A stretch of 64,000 nucleotides of DNA from NCBI RefSeq assembly GCF_018130065.1, contig NZ_JAFCME010000002.1, forward strand, positions 62,001 through 126,000. The letters are read 5' to 3'. The position numbers and the translations under genes are program-made. Each line of letters opens with the position of its first letter. The first letter of the stretch is position 1. Origin of the DNA: Bradyrhizobium sp. AUGA SZCCT0158. Lineage in GTDB: Bacteria; Pseudomonadota; Alphaproteobacteria; Rhizobiales; Xanthobacteraceae. Below, in pieces: positions 54,089 through 63,035 of the stretch. A model generated the notes under the pieces. That model did no database searches. It was not told the origin of the DNA and was given only the letters and a program-made list of their open reading frames with translations.

Positions 54089-54460
54089 GTGACACATCTC
54101 GATTCGTCGATAGCTGAAGCACTGCGGGAGCATTGGACTTTGGATACGGCAACTTCATTCGCCAGCTATTGGTATTTCCATCTGCCGAATTTCGTGCTGG
54201 CGGCGCTGATGTACACGATGCTCGGCCGGCTCCTGCTCGGCCTGATGGTCGACGCGGATTCGCCGAACTATATCTGGCGATTCTTTTGCCGGATTACCGA
54301 TCCCGTGATCGCCGTCCTCACGATCGTAACCCCGAAGATTACCCCTCCCCCCGTGCTGTGGCTGTTCGGCTTCGTCTGGATGTTCTGGCTGCGCGTGCTG
54401 TTTCACTACACGTTACTGGTGTTGAATCTCGCGCCCAGGTTCGGCGGAGCCGCGCCATGA
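54089..54460 (+). CDS. Small membrane protein, YggT-like
   Basis: About 123 residues with two or three hydrophobic segments (FHLPNFVLAALMYTMLGRLLLGLM, PPPVLWLFGFVWMFWLRVLF) and a FCRITDPVIAVLTIVTP stretch reminiscent of YggT proteins. The start is uncertain: GTG 54089 is preferred over TTG 54041, which lies too near the terminator. Its stop overlaps the start of the next gene (ATGA), so the two are translationally coupled. Confidence 0.65.
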   Translation: MTHLDSSIAEALREHWTLDTATSFASYWYFHLPNFVLAALMYTMLGRLLLGLMVDADSPNYIWRFFCRITDPVIAVLTIVTPKITPPPVLWLFGFVWMFWLRVLFHYTLLVLNLAPRFGGAAP

Positions 54461-54780
54461 ACCGCAATTTCTATTTCATCGGAATTGCGTTCTTCGGAAT
54501 GATCAACGGGATATTCAATCAGCTCGCGCTGATTTTCGCATTGCTGTACGTTCAGCCGCTCATCGGCCCCCTGCTGTTTGGCAGCCTGTCATTGACGCTG
54601 ATGTTCGCGTCGCTGATGGTTTCCACCGCAACCGTCATCCTCGGCGGGATTCCGGCGGCAGTTTACGAACGGGCCACCCGCGCACCGGAATCGAACAATG
54701 TCTCGCTCTGGATCTGGCTTGCCGGAACAGCGCTACTCGCGCTGCCCGCCGCCGGCAATTTTCTCAAAATCGGCCTCTAG
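54457..54780 (+). CDS. Small membrane protein, 107 residues
   Basis: Three hydrophobic segments (about 5-25, 33-65, 83-102) make an integral membrane protein. It begins MNRNFYFIGIAFFGMINGIFN. No family recognised. It is translationally coupled to the previous gene, and a third small membrane gene follows 84 nt downstream. Confidence 0.65.
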   Translation: MNRNFYFIGIAFFGMINGIFNQLALIFALLYVQPLIGPLLFGSLSLTLMFASLMVSTATVILGGIPAAVYERATRAPESNNVSLWIWLAGTALLALPAAGNFLKIGL

Positions 54781-54864
54781 CCGAACAGTCCTGAGGTTGA
54801 GAGCGAGGGACCTTGGCGCTACGCTGAGCGTCAGGTGCTTGCTGGCGACGGAGCGTGGCGGATC

Positions 54865-55233
54865 ATGGAAGAGATGCGCCGTATTGCCTATGAAACGGTG
54901 CTGCGCGCATGCGGGTTCGCGTCGCTGGCCATTTTCTGCGTCATGATCGGCCTGTCCTTCCTGCCGCGTTCTGCCTTTCAGGCGGGAGGGTTTCTGAGCA
55001 TGGCGATGACACTTGTCCTCGTTCTGAAGGCCCGTGAAGCCCGAACGAAGGACCACCGCCGGACCGAGATGTGGCTCTATCTTCCGAAGGAGAAACGTCC
55101 GCCCCAGGCCTTCGCTCAAAGGACGATTTCGACGGTCATGCGCGAGACCTATTTGCTGTTCGCGAGCTGGACCGCGATCATCTCCATTGTGATGTGGAGC
55201 ATCGCGCTGTTCTTCTCTGTTATTGGACTTTAG
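54865..55233 (+). CDS. Small membrane protein, 122 residues
   Basis: Three hydrophobic segments (about 12-33, 38-52, 95-120) with a polar, basic loop between (REARTKDHRRTEMW). ATG 54865 is used; ATG 54874 is possible. No family recognised. It is the last of three consecutive small membrane genes between the symporter terminator and the MHS transporter. Confidence 0.65.
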   Translation: MEEMRRIAYETVLRACGFASLAIFCVMIGLSFLPRSAFQAGGFLSMAMTLVLVLKAREARTKDHRRTEMWLYLPKEKRPPQAFAQRTISTVMRETYLLFASWTAIISIVMWSIALFFSVIGL

Positions 55234-55476
55234 TTTGGAAACTGCATCAATAGTGGGCAGGATTCCGGCGCAACAAGGGTCCCGACTTTTGTCTAAGTGG
55301 TTTGCAGTTTTGAGCATGAGCTGGGGCATTTCCAAAGACCCAGGCCTGGAACACGAAGCTCATATGTCGCGGTAAAATCAGCATTGTCCGCCGCGATTCG
55401 GCAGGCGCAATCGTGCCATCGCAGCAACCACGTCCGGCAACCTGACCGCAGGTGCGGCTGATCGATGCCATCCAAA

Positions 55477-55537
55477 AGTACTAAAGTACTATTGGGGCAC
55501 GCTTCTCGAACATGTAGTTAGGCTCGCAATTAATTGC
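55477..55537. promoter_or_regulatory. Palindromic sites upstream of the MHS transporter
   Basis: AGTACTAAAGTACT (55477-55490) is two 6-bp palindromes side by side. CGCAATTAATTGCG (55524-55537) is a perfect 14-bp palindrome, about 59 bp before the start codon. The rest of the 55234-55595 gap holds no gene that I can support. Confidence 0.5.
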
Positions 55538-55595
55538 GCGTCGAACAGACGCAACGCACGTGTTCGTGTTTTACAAAAAACGGGGAGCGATCGAA

Positions 55596-57281
55596 ATGTC
55601 CACTATGGCGGCAACGGAAAAAGTTAGAACCGGGGGAATGACGAAGGACGAACGTTTCGTCATTCTGGCTTCGTCACTCGGTACCGTGTTCGAATGGTAC
55701 GACTTCTACCTGTTCGGTTCGCTTGCCAGCGTGATCGGCGCACAGTTCTTCGGCGTCATTGATCCCGCAACCAATCAGCCGATGTTCAACCAGGCCACCC
55801 GCGACATATTCGCGCTGCTGGCGTTCGCCGCGGGCTTCATCGTCCGCCCGTTCGGCGCCATCGTGTTCGGCCGGGTCGGCGACATCGTCGGCCGCAAATA
55901 CACCTTCCTCGTCACCATTCTGATCATGGGCCTGTCGACCTTCATCGTCGGCATCCTGCCCAACGCGGCGACCATCGGCATTGCGGCGCCGATCATCCTG
56001 ATCGGTTTGCGCCTGCTGCAGGGCCTCGCGCTCGGCGGCGAATACGGAGGTGCGGCGACCTACGTGGCCGAACATGCCCCGATGGGCAAACGCGGCTACT
56101 ACACCTCGTTCATCCAGACCACGGCAACGCTCGGCCTGTTCCTGTCGCTGCTGGTGATCCTGTTCACCCGTACGGCGCTAGGCGAGCCTGATTTCGCCGC
56201 ATGGGGTTGGCGTATTCCGTTCCTGGTGTCGGTCTTGCTGCTCGGCATCTCGGTCTGGATCCGGCTTCGCCTGAACGAATCGCCGGTGTTCCAGAAGATG
56301 AAGGACGAGGGCAAGAGCTCCAAGGCTCCCCTGACCGAAGCCTTCGCCAACTGGAGCAACGCCAAGATCGTAATTATCGCGCTGATCGGCGGCGTGATGG
56401 GCCAGGGCGTGGTCTGGTACACGGGCCAGTTCTACGCGCTGTTCTTCATGCAATCGATCCTCAAGGTCGACGGCTATACCGCCAACCTGCTGATTGCGTG
56501 GTCACTGCTGCTCGGCACCGGCTTCTTTATCGTGTTCGGCGCGCTGTCCGACAAGATCGGCCGCAAGCCGATCATTCTGGCAGGCTGCCTGATCGCGGCG
56601 CTGACGTTCTTTCCGATCTTCAAGATGATCACCAGCAACGCCAACCCGGCGCTGGAAAAGGCGATCGAAACCGTGAAGGTCGAGGTCGTCGCCGATGCCA
56701 AGGCCTGCGGCGATCTGTTCAACCCTGTCGGCACCCGCGTCTTCACCGCACCTTGCGACACCGCCCGCGCCTATCTCGCCCAGCAGTCGGTCAAGTATTC
56801 GACCCGCTACGAGGGCACCGGCGTGAAGCTCGTCGTCAACGGCAAGGACGTGGCTTACACGGATGCCAAGACATCCAACCCGGCGGTGCTGGCGGCGGTG
56901 CAGGCTGCAGGCTATCCGAAGGCCGGCGACGCCCAGATCGTGAAGATGGCGCACCCGTTCGACATCTTCAAACCGCGGGTCGCCGCGGTGATCGGGCTGC
57001 TGTTCATCCTGGTGATCTTCGTCACCATGGTGTACGGGCCGATCGCGGCGATGCTGGTCGAACTGTTCCCGACCAAGATCCGCTACACCTCGATGTCGCT
57101 GCCCTACCACATCGGCAACGGCTGGTTCGGCGGTCTGTTGCCCGCGACCTCGTTCGCGATCGTGGCCTCGACCGGCGATATCTACGCAGGTCTCTGGTAC
57201 CCGATCATCTTCGCATCGATCACCGCGGTCGTCGGCTTCTTCTTCCTGCCGGAAACCAAGGACGTCGACATCACGAAGTAA
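55596..57281 (+). CDS. MHS-type major facilitator transporter
   Basis: The 561-residue inner-membrane transporter has the MHS text SLGTVFEWYDFYLFGSLA near the start and GRVGDIVGRKYTF in the first cytoplasmic loop. MHS carriers move organic acids, betaine or shikimate with protons. A stretch of about 100 residues, roughly 350-455, is inserted before the last spans. It carries a cysteine pair (AKACGDLF and TAPCDTAR) and a predicted extracytoplasmic domain, which is longer than in canonical members. ATG 55596 follows GGGGAGCG. Substrate unknown; monocarboxylates are likely given the neighbours. Confidence 0.88.
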   Translation: MSTMAATEKVRTGGMTKDERFVILASSLGTVFEWYDFYLFGSLASVIGAQFFGVIDPATNQPMFNQATRDIFALLAFAAGFIVRPFGAIVFGRVGDIVGRKYTFLVTILIMGLSTFIVGILPNAATIGIAAPIILIGLRLLQGLALGGEYGGAATYVAEHAPMGKRGYYTSFIQTTATLGLFLSLLVILFTRTALGEPDFAAWGWRIPFLVSVLLLGISVWIRLRLNESPVFQKMKDEGKSSKAPLTEAFANWSNAKIVIIALIGGVMGQGVVWYTGQFYALFFMQSILKVDGYTANLLIAWSLLLGTGFFIVFGALSDKIGRKPIILAGCLIAALTFFPIFKMITSNANPALEKAIETVKVEVVADAKACGDLFNPVGTRVFTAPCDTARAYLAQQSVKYSTRYEGTGVKLVVNGKDVAYTDAKTSNPAVLAAVQAAGYPKAGDAQIVKMAHPFDIFKPRVAAVIGLLFILVIFVTMVYGPIAAMLVELFPTKIRYTSMSLPYHIGNGWFGGLLPATSFAIVASTGDIYAGLWYPIIFASITAVVGFFFLPETKDVDITK

Positions 57282-57323
57282 CCGGATTTCGTCCGCCGGG
57301 CAGCCGGCGGACGATCACAACAC

Positions 57324-57361
57324 GAACCGGCCGCGGAGCGATCCGCGGCCGGTTCTGTTTT
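57324..57361 (+). terminator. Intrinsic terminator after the MHS transporter
   Basis: Arms GAACCGGCCGCGGA and TCCGCGGCCGGTTC form a 14-bp perfect stem with a GCGA loop, then TGTTTTT. Confidence 0.93.
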
Positions 57362-57374
57362 TGGCGGGCGCGCC

Positions 57375-57848
57375 TTAAGCCGTCGCGCCGATAAACTGCA
57401 ACACGATCTCGCGCCGATGCGGCCGCGCCCGGTGCTCGATCAGATAGATCCCCTGCCATGTTCCCAGCGCCAGCGCGCTGCGCAGCACCGGGACCTGCAG
57501 CGAGGTCGCGGTCAGCATGGTCTTGATATGCGCGGGCATGTCATCTGGACCTTCGGTGTCATGGCGCCATCCGGCGTTTTCCGGCGCGGCCCGGCTCAGC
57601 GCCGTCAAGAGATCGCCCAGCACCGTCGGATCGGCATTTTCCTGGATCGTCAGCGACGCCGAGGTGTGGCGGATGAACAGCGTCACCGCCCCTTCGCGGG
57701 CGCCGGCCTCGCGCACGAATTTTGCGACTTCGGCGGTGAGGTCGGTAAACCCCGCACCTGCTGTTTGCACAGTCAGCAGCGAGGAGACGATGGTGGTCGC
57801 CGTGACGCTGGAGGGTGGCGTGCGGGACAGCGATTTGGGTTGGGACAT
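57375..57848 (-). CDS. YjbQ family protein (UPF0047)
   Basis: The 157-residue protein has the family block HTSASLTIQENADP and the later text SLQVPVLRSALALGTWQGIYLIEHR. YjbQ proteins have been described with weak thiamine-phosphate synthase activity; the physiological role is unsettled. It is cytosolic, small and probably trimeric by family. It is convergent with the MHS transporter, separated by the terminator. Confidence 0.9.
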   Translation of the reverse strand: MSQPKSLSRTPPSSVTATTIVSSLLTVQTAGAGFTDLTAEVAKFVREAGAREGAVTLFIRHTSASLTIQENADPTVLGDLLTALSRAAPENAGWRHDTEGPDDMPAHIKTMLTATSLQVPVLRSALALGTWQGIYLIEHRARPHRREIVLQFIGATA

Positions 57849-57863
57849 AAGGCCTCATCTCTT

Positions 57864-58007
57864 CGTCGTCCCGGCCTTGAGCTCAGATGCGCAATTGCGC
57901 ATCGGGGGACCCATACGCCGCGGCCGTGCTGATGAAAGGCAGTGGTCGACGACTTCCTTCGAACAATAACGCCCTGTGGCTATGGGTCCCTGCGTTCGCA
58001 GGGACGA
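57864..58007. repeat. REP pair of family A with embedded 18-bp palindrome
   Basis: It runs from CGTCGTCCCGGCC to CGCAGGGACGAC with inverted GGACCCATA / TATGGGTCC inside. The insert at 57886-57903 is the same perfect 18-bp palindrome as at 14002-14019. Confidence 0.8.
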
Positions 58008-58012
58008 CAGCG

Positions 58013-58549
58013 TCAAATCCTGCCGTTGACGTCCTTCTGCACGCGGTTGGCCATCTCGATCAATCGCTTCCAAGCCCGCTCCAGGAACGACATCATGCGA
58101 TCCATGTCGCGATCGCTCGGCAGTGGAATTTCAATCTTGCGTTCGCCCTCGACGATTTTGGGCTCTCTCTTCTTCAGCGAGTCGGATTTCGGCATCGGCT
58201 CTTCGATCTTGCCGGCGACGGTCGGCTCGCGCGAAGCGAGGTCCTTCCTGAGCTTTTCATTGTCGGCCTGCAGCCGGCCGATCTCCGCATCCAGCGCCGC
58301 GCGTTCGTCGGGCACCGCGTAACAGGCCCAGCCCGCGCCCGAATTGCTGCAGGTCGAAATCGCGCCGGTTCGGGTATCGAGCCGCAGCACGCCATCCGCC
58401 GTCGAGGACAGCGCATAACGGCCGTTCTCGGTGTCCGGCATCGCCTTCGGAGACGCGGCGCCGGCGCCGGCAACACCCAGCGCCAGCACGGCAACAACGG
58501 AGAGAAACAATCTGCAGAGAAACATTCTGGAGGACGACGCTGTGCTCAT
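58013..58549 (-). CDS. Secreted coiled-coil protein of unknown function
   Basis: The 178-residue protein starts at ATG 58549 after GCGGAG. It has a signal peptide or membrane anchor (about 10-31, AVLALGVAGAGA), a segment RYALSSTADGVLRLDTRTGAISTCSNSGAGWAC that looks like a small beta domain with two cysteines, and a C-terminal helical/coiled-coil region (about 82-178). I do not recognise a name for it. It is downstream of the isomerase gene on the same strand. Confidence 0.65.
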   Translation of the reverse strand: MSTASSSRMFLCRLFLSVVAVLALGVAGAGAASPKAMPDTENGRYALSSTADGVLRLDTRTGAISTCSNSGAGWACYAVPDERAALDAEIGRLQADNEKLRKDLASREPTVAGKIEEPMPKSDSLKKREPKIVEGERKIEIPLPSDRDMDRMMSFLERAWKRLIEMANRVQKDVNGRI

Positions 58550-58626
58550 GGGCTTGCTCCGCCTTAAAGACAGTACCGGTTTCCTCAACCGCCAGGACAC
58601 ACACAGGCGCATCACACGACGCCTCA

Positions 58627-59262
58627 TCACGTAACGCCCTGGACCTTTGAGCTATAGGCCGCGCGGCCGGACTTCAACGCGTCTCCCAGCAATTCTATCC
58701 GGTCCTGTCCCCAGAACACTTCGCCATCCAGCACATAGACCGGCGAGCCGAACACGTCGGCCGCCAGCGCATCCTGGCGATTCTGCTCATAGGCCGCGCT
58801 GATCGCCTCGGTGGCGGATCGCTCCACCAATTGCTTGCCGGGCAACCCGCATTCGTCGGCCAGTTGCGCAATCGTCGCGGGATCGGCCAGATTGAGCTGA
58901 TCCTCCCACACGCCGGCAAAGCCCCGCCGCAGAAACCGATCGGGATCGAGCCCGGCCTCGATCGCAGCGATCACGACGCCGTCGGCGAGCCGTGCGTTGA
59001 ACGGCCAATGCGCGGGTTGAAGATGGAATTTCAGGCCGCGCTTGTCGCGCCAGCGCTGCAGCTCGACCATCCGGTAGCGCTGTCGCACCGGATGGCGCTT
59101 CATCAGCGGCAACCCGCCGGTTTCCGAGAACAGATCGACCAGCACCACGGGCTTGTGATTTACCTTGAGATCATAGGTACTTACGAGCTCGCTGAACGGC
59201 CCATGGCCGATATAGGCCCACGGCGATTGAAACGAGAAATAGTAATCGACCTGGCGCGGCAT
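58627..59262 (-). CDS. 2-hydroxychromene-2-carboxylate isomerase family protein
   Basis: The 211-residue protein belongs to the thioredoxin-fold DsbA/kappa-GST group, with the family start YYFSFQSPWAYIG where the serine replaces a redox cysteine, and the later AYEQNRQDALAADVFGSPVYVLDGEVFWGQDRI. In naphthalene degradation this fold isomerises 2-hydroxychromene-2-carboxylate using glutathione. No aromatic-degradation genes are nearby, so the true substrate may differ. ATG 59262 follows CGGAG. Confidence 0.85.
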   Translation of the reverse strand: MPRQVDYYFSFQSPWAYIGHGPFSELVSTYDLKVNHKPVVLVDLFSETGGLPLMKRHPVRQRYRMVELQRWRDKRGLKFHLQPAHWPFNARLADGVVIAAIEAGLDPDRFLRRGFAGVWEDQLNLADPATIAQLADECGLPGKQLVERSATEAISAAYEQNRQDALAADVFGSPVYVLDGEVFWGQDRIELLGDALKSGRAAYSSKVQGVT

Positions 59263-59507
59263 GCGGGCTCCGGGAACGGCTGATGACAGGCGCAAGCGAC
59301 ATCCCAACAGGTCAACCGAATCGGCGCAAGATCGCCCCTTGCCGCGCCAGGGGTCTTTTGTTCGAACGGGTTTTCCGGGCGCGAAGCAGCCTCTGCTCCA
59401 CTTCAAAACGTTTTTGCTGCTGCACTGCGATGACGGGTCCACAGGCTCGTGGAATATCTCTAAATAAATCCAGCGAAATCAAAGCACTAACTGGTTACGG
59501 CGCAATC

Positions 59508-59536
59508 TTGACTTGATTAGACGCGGTAAGTATGGT
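59508..59536 (+). promoter_or_regulatory. Probable sigma-70 promoter of the F0 operon
   Basis: TTGACT (59508-59513) and TATGGT (59531-59536) are separated by 17 bp. A transcript would start about 60 nt before the atpI ATG. The rest of the 59263-59602 gap shows nothing else. Confidence 0.6.
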
Positions 59537-59602
59537 CCGCGCGGCTTTTAAGGGTGACGGGCGTAATTTCCATCAACCGCAGCATCGTTTAATGTCTTGG
59601 GC

Positions 59603-59974
59603 ATGGCCCAAGACAAAAGCGACAACGCAGGTGGAAATCGCGATCAATCGTCGTCCGATGAAGCTGCGCTTTCCGCAAGGCTCGGAAGTCTCGATCACCG
59701 GTTGTCCGAAATTCGTGACAGCCGAAAAATCAGGACTGATCAACCCGGTACTGAAAGCGGCGACAGGGCGGCCAGAGCTTCGGCGATGGCGCTTGGTTTC
59801 CGCCTTTCCTCGGAGTTGGTTGCGGGCGTTGTCGTCGGGGCAGGGATTGGCTGGGGTTTCGACTGGTTGTTGTCGACATCGCCGTTCGGTTTCATCGTGT
59901 TTTTACTGCTCGGCTTCGTCGCCGGCGTGGTCAACGTGGTGAGATACGCGGGCGTAGCCTCGGGCAAACGCTGA
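59603..59974 (+). CDS. atpI: ATP synthase protein I
   Basis: The 123-residue protein has a charged, acidic N-terminal half and two spans at about 72-92 and 96-116 (SELVAGVVVGAGIGWGFD and GFIVFLLLGFVAGVVNVV). AtpI assists assembly of the c-ring or is a loosely bound accessory subunit. It heads the F0 operon. The ATG at 59603 lies at the apex of a perfect 9-bp inverted repeat. Family and position agree. Confidence 0.9.
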   Translation: MAQDKSDNAGGNRDQSSSDEAALSARLGSLDHRLSEIRDSRKIRTDQPGTESGDRAARASAMALGFRLSSELVAGVVVGAGIGWGFDWLLSTSPFGFIVFLLLGFVAGVVNVVRYAGVASGKR

Positions 59975-60047
59975 GCGCCGACGGGAAGTCACGACATTTG
60001 AAATTCGATTGCCGGCAATCTAGGCCGGCGGACCAAGGCCCGCGCGG

Positions 60048-60797
60048 ATGAAAATCGACCCGATTCATCAGTTCAACATCGAGCCCCTCTTCACGATCGG
60101 CCATATCGGCAATCAGACGATCGCCTTCACCAACTCGTCGCTCTACATGTTCATCGCGGTGGCGCTGACTGCGGTGCTGATGCTCGGTGGCGGGCGGCAG
60201 CTGGTTCCCGGCCGTTTCCAGTCGGTCGCCGAAATCTCCTACGAGTTCGTCGCCAGCACCATCCGCAGCACCGCCGGCTCGGAAGGTATGAAGTTCTTCC
60301 CGCTGATCTTCACGCTGTTCATGTTCATCTGCGTCTCGAACCTCGTCGGCATCATTCCCTACACGTTCACGATTTCGAGCCACATCATCGTGACCGCCGC
60401 GCTGGCGTTCCTGGTGTTCTTCACCGTGCTGTTCTACGGCCTCTACAAGAACGGCCTCAAGTTCTTCAAGATTTTCGTTCCCTCCGGCGTTCCGATCTAC
60501 ATCCTGCCGCTGGTCATGTTCATCGAAATCCTGTCGTTCTTCCTGCGGCCGGTTTCGCACAGCGTGCGTCTGTTCGCCAACATGCTGGCCGGGCACATCG
60601 CGCTGAAGGTGTTCGCGGGCTTCGTCGCGATGCTCGGCGTCTCGCTGGGCGCGGTCGGCTGGATCGGCGGCATCCTGCCGCTGGCGCTCACCGTCGCCTT
60701 GACCGCGCTGGAACTGCTGGTCGCGTTCCTGCAGGCCTACGTGTTCGCGATCCTCACCTGCATCTACCTCAACGACGCCATTCATCCGGGACACTAA
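60048..60797 (+). CDS. atpB: F0F1 ATP synthase subunit a
   Basis: The 249-residue membrane subunit has five to six spans and the essential arginine in [14 protein letters not shown] near residue 180, which faces the c-ring. It forms the proton half-channels. The text [13 protein letters not shown] at the start is typical of the rhizobial protein. It lies between atpI and atpE in the F0 operon. Confidence 0.97.
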   Translation: MKIDPIHQFNIEPLFTIGHIGNQTIAFTNSSLYMFIAVALTAVLMLGGGRQLVPGRFQSVAEISYEFVASTIRSTAGSEGMKFFPLIFTLFMFICVSNLVGIIPYTFTISSHIIVTAALAFLVFFTVLFYGLYKNGLKFFKIFVPSGVPIYILPLVMFIEILSFFLRPVSHSVRLFANMLAGHIALKVFAGFVAMLGVSLGAVGWIGGILPLALTVALTALELLVAFLQAYVFAILTCIYLNDAIHPGH

Positions 60798-60854
60798 GCG
60801 GTCCGGAGAATTCCCACCCACAACTTCGTCTATCCCTCTAAGGAGCTCAAGAAA

Positions 60855-61085
60855 ATGGAAGCATCAGCAGCAAAACTCATCGGCGCGGGCATCGCATGCA
60901 TCGGCATGGGCGGCGCGGGCGTCGGCGTGGGCATCATCTTCGGCAACTACCTCGCCGCAGCGGTGCGCAATCCTTCCGCAGCCCAGGGCCAGTTCGGCAA
61001 CCTGATCTTCGGCTTCGCCGTGACCGAAGCGCTCGGCATTTTCTCGCTGCTGATCGCGCTGCTGCTGCTGTTCGTTCCGCTCTGA
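60855..61085 (+). CDS. atpE: F0F1 ATP synthase subunit c
   Basis: The 76-residue hairpin has two glycine/alanine-rich spans, with the proton-carrying glutamate in VTEALGIF near residue 57. The RBS is AAGGAG. It oligomerises into the rotor ring. Length and order agree with the alphaproteobacterial F0 operon. Confidence 0.97.
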   Translation: MEASAAKLIGAGIACIGMGGAGVGVGIIFGNYLAAAVRNPSAAQGQFGNLIFGFAVTEALGIFSLLIALLLLFVPL

Positions 61086-61142
61086 GCTGCACCTTCCCGC
61101 GCCGCCCTCCGGCGGCGCGCATGACAGCAACAGGAGTACCCC

Positions 61143-61715
61143 GTGGCTGAAAAGAGTCAGGGCGCCCCCGCCAAGGGCCAGAAGACCGGCGCCCACACCG
61201 AAGCCGATGGTGGCCATCACGGCGGAGGATTTCCTCCGTTCGAGTCGAGCACCTTCGCGTCGCAGCTGGTGTCGCTGGCCATCGCGTTCGTCGCGCTTTA
61301 CCTGATCGTGTCGCGCATTGCGCTGCCGCGCGTCGGCGGCGTGATCGATGCACGTCAGAACGCGATCGAAGGCGATCTGGCCGCAGCGCAGAAGCTGAAG
61401 GACGAGTCGGCCGCGGCGCTGAAGGCGTATGAAGCCGACCTGGCTTCGGCGCGCTCCCGCGCCCAGGCCATCGGCGCCGAGACCCGCGAGAAGCTGAACG
61501 CAGCCTCGGAAGCCGAGCGCAAGACGCTGGAAGACCAGCTCTCCGCCAAGCTCGCCCAGGCCGAGAAAACCATCGCGGCGACGCGCGAGACCGCCATGAG
61601 CAACGTCCGTGGCATCGCCGCGGATGCGGCTGGCGCGATCGTGCAGCGGCTGACCGGCGTGCTGCCCGACGGCGGTGCGCTGAACAGCGCCGTCGATGCT
61701 TCGTTGAAGGGATAA
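61143..61715 (+). CDS. atpF': F0F1 ATP synthase subunit b'
   Basis: The 190-residue subunit starts at GTG 61143 after AGGAG, has an Ala/Gln/Lys-rich N-terminus, one span at about 45-62 ([15 protein letters not shown]) and a long coiled coil. Alphaproteobacteria carry two b-type stalk subunits, and this one is the b' form by position. It is followed directly by atpF with no gap. Confidence 0.92.
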   Translation: MAEKSQGAPAKGQKTGAHTEADGGHHGGGFPPFESSTFASQLVSLAIAFVALYLIVSRIALPRVGGVIDARQNAIEGDLAAAQKLKDESAAALKAYEADLASARSRAQAIGAETREKLNAASEAERKTLEDQLSAKLAQAEKTIAATRETAMSNVRGIAADAAGAIVQRLTGVLPDGGALNSAVDASLKG

Positions 61716-62204
61716 ATGATGTTCGCCGAGCCAGAAACCTGGGTTGCCATTGCGTTCGTCATCCTGCTGGCGCTGTTTGCCTATCTCGGCATCCATCGCA
61801 CGGTGCTCAAGGCGCTCGACCATCGCGCCGAACGCATCAAGGCCGAACTCGACGACGCCCGCCGCCTGAAGGACGAGGCCGCCGCATTGCTCGCGGAATA
61901 CAAGACCAAGCGCAGCAGCGCCGAGCGTGAGGCCGAGGAAATCATCTCCAACGCCAAGGCCGAAGCCGAGCGGATCGCGGTCGAAGCCAAGGCCAAGATG
62001 GAAGACTTCGTCGCCCGCCGCACCAAGACCGCCGAGAGCAAGATCGCCCTCGCCGAAGCGCAGGCGCTCGCCGACGTCCGTTCCGCCGCGGCCAATGCCG
62101 CAGTGGCCGCAGCGTCGACCATCCTGTCGCAGTCGGTGAAGGGCTCGGTGGCCGATGACCTGATGGCCAAGGGTATCGCCGAGGTTCGCGCCAAGCTGAA
62201 CTGA
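61716..62204 (+). CDS. atpF: F0F1 ATP synthase subunit b
   Basis: The 162-residue subunit has an N-terminal span at about 6-23 ([18 protein letters not shown]) and a long charged coiled coil. It is the peripheral stalk partner of b'. ATG 61716 directly follows the b' stop, and ATG 61719 is an equal alternative. A terminator follows 26 nt after the stop, closing the F0 operon. Confidence 0.95.
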   Translation: MMFAEPETWVAIAFVILLALFAYLGIHRTVLKALDHRAERIKAELDDARRLKDEAAALLAEYKTKRSSAEREAEEIISNAKAEAERIAVEAKAKMEDFVARRTKTAESKIALAEAQALADVRSAAANAAVAAASTILSQSVKGSVADDLMAKGIAEVRAKLN

Positions 62205-62230
62205 GCGGTTTCAAATCAAAGAGACGCAAG

Positions 62231-62259
62231 CCGGCGCGATCATTTCGCGCCGGTTTTTT
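62231..62259. terminator. Intrinsic terminator of the F0 operon
   Basis: CCGGCGCGA and TCGCGCCGG form a 9-bp stem with a TCATT loop, then a T-run. It also overlaps the end of the convergent 62258-62908 gene. Confidence 0.9.
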
Positions 62260-62908
62260 ATTGCGTGGGCGCCGCCTTCTTGCGCGGCGCCGGCCGCTCC
62301 GGCTTCAGGGCCTGCGGGTCGAAGCCGATGTAGAAGATGTAGTTGTCGCTGGTTCCGGGCGCAGGCACCGGATAGACCAGATCTTCGGCCACCAGCGTAA
62401 ACGGCTCGCTCCCGGTCTCCGTCATGCTGACCGTGGTCTGATAGGCCTTGGTGGCGATGGTCTTTTCGCTGATCCCGCCTTGCACCACCGCGACGCGAAG
62501 CGGAACCTGCACCGACGACGGCGCGCCGGCGGGACCGGCAATGACGCGCCCCTGAATCCCGATCCGCGCGGTAATGACGCCGCCATTGAGGCTGCATTCC
62601 CGCGCCGTCTTGCCGATGGTCGCCTGGAAGCGCAAATCGTTGCCGACCGGCTGCTTGCCGGGCGCGGCCACGGCATAGGTCGACGCGCCGGCCCTGACCC
62701 TCACCTCCGGACAGGTCAGGTCGCCGATATCCTCTTCGGCTTTCGGCGCAGCGCCTGGCGCCGGAGCCGGCTCGTCCGACTTGCCGCCGAACAGGCCCTT
62801 GAAGCGGTCGGTCAGCGACTGCGCCGACGCAGGCTGGACGAGGCCGCAGCCGAGCCCGGCCACGACCGTGGCGGCGAGCGCTACTCTCAACAACCTGATG
62901 TCACCCAT
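62258..62908 (-). CDS. Secreted protein of unknown function, 216 residues
   Basis: The protein has a signal peptide (about 1-29, ending ASAQ), a Pro/Ala-rich linker (about 44-60), then a beta-rich domain with GDLTCPEVRVRAGASTY and AREC, two cysteines likely paired. The C-terminus is Lys/Pro-rich. I recall comparable proteins in Bradyrhizobium annotated only as hypothetical. It is convergent with the F0 operon. Confidence 0.7.
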   Translation of the reverse strand: MGDIRLLRVALAATVVAGLGCGLVQPASAQSLTDRFKGLFGGKSDEPAPAPGAAPKAEEDIGDLTCPEVRVRAGASTYAVAAPGKQPVGNDLRFQATIGKTARECSLNGGVITARIGIQGRVIAGPAGAPSSVQVPLRVAVVQGGISEKTIATKAYQTTVSMTETGSEPFTLVAEDLVYPVPAPGTSDNYIFYIGFDPQALKPERPAPRKKAAPTQ

Positions 62909-63035
62909 GCGACGTCCCTGCCATCCACGTCATCTCGAAGTCATGTTCCCGGCGGCCTTATAGCAGGCCAATGGCGGCGAACCCAAGGCCACCTAAAGGC
63001 GCGTGCGGCACCCGGCAAGGCCCTGAAATCATGGG

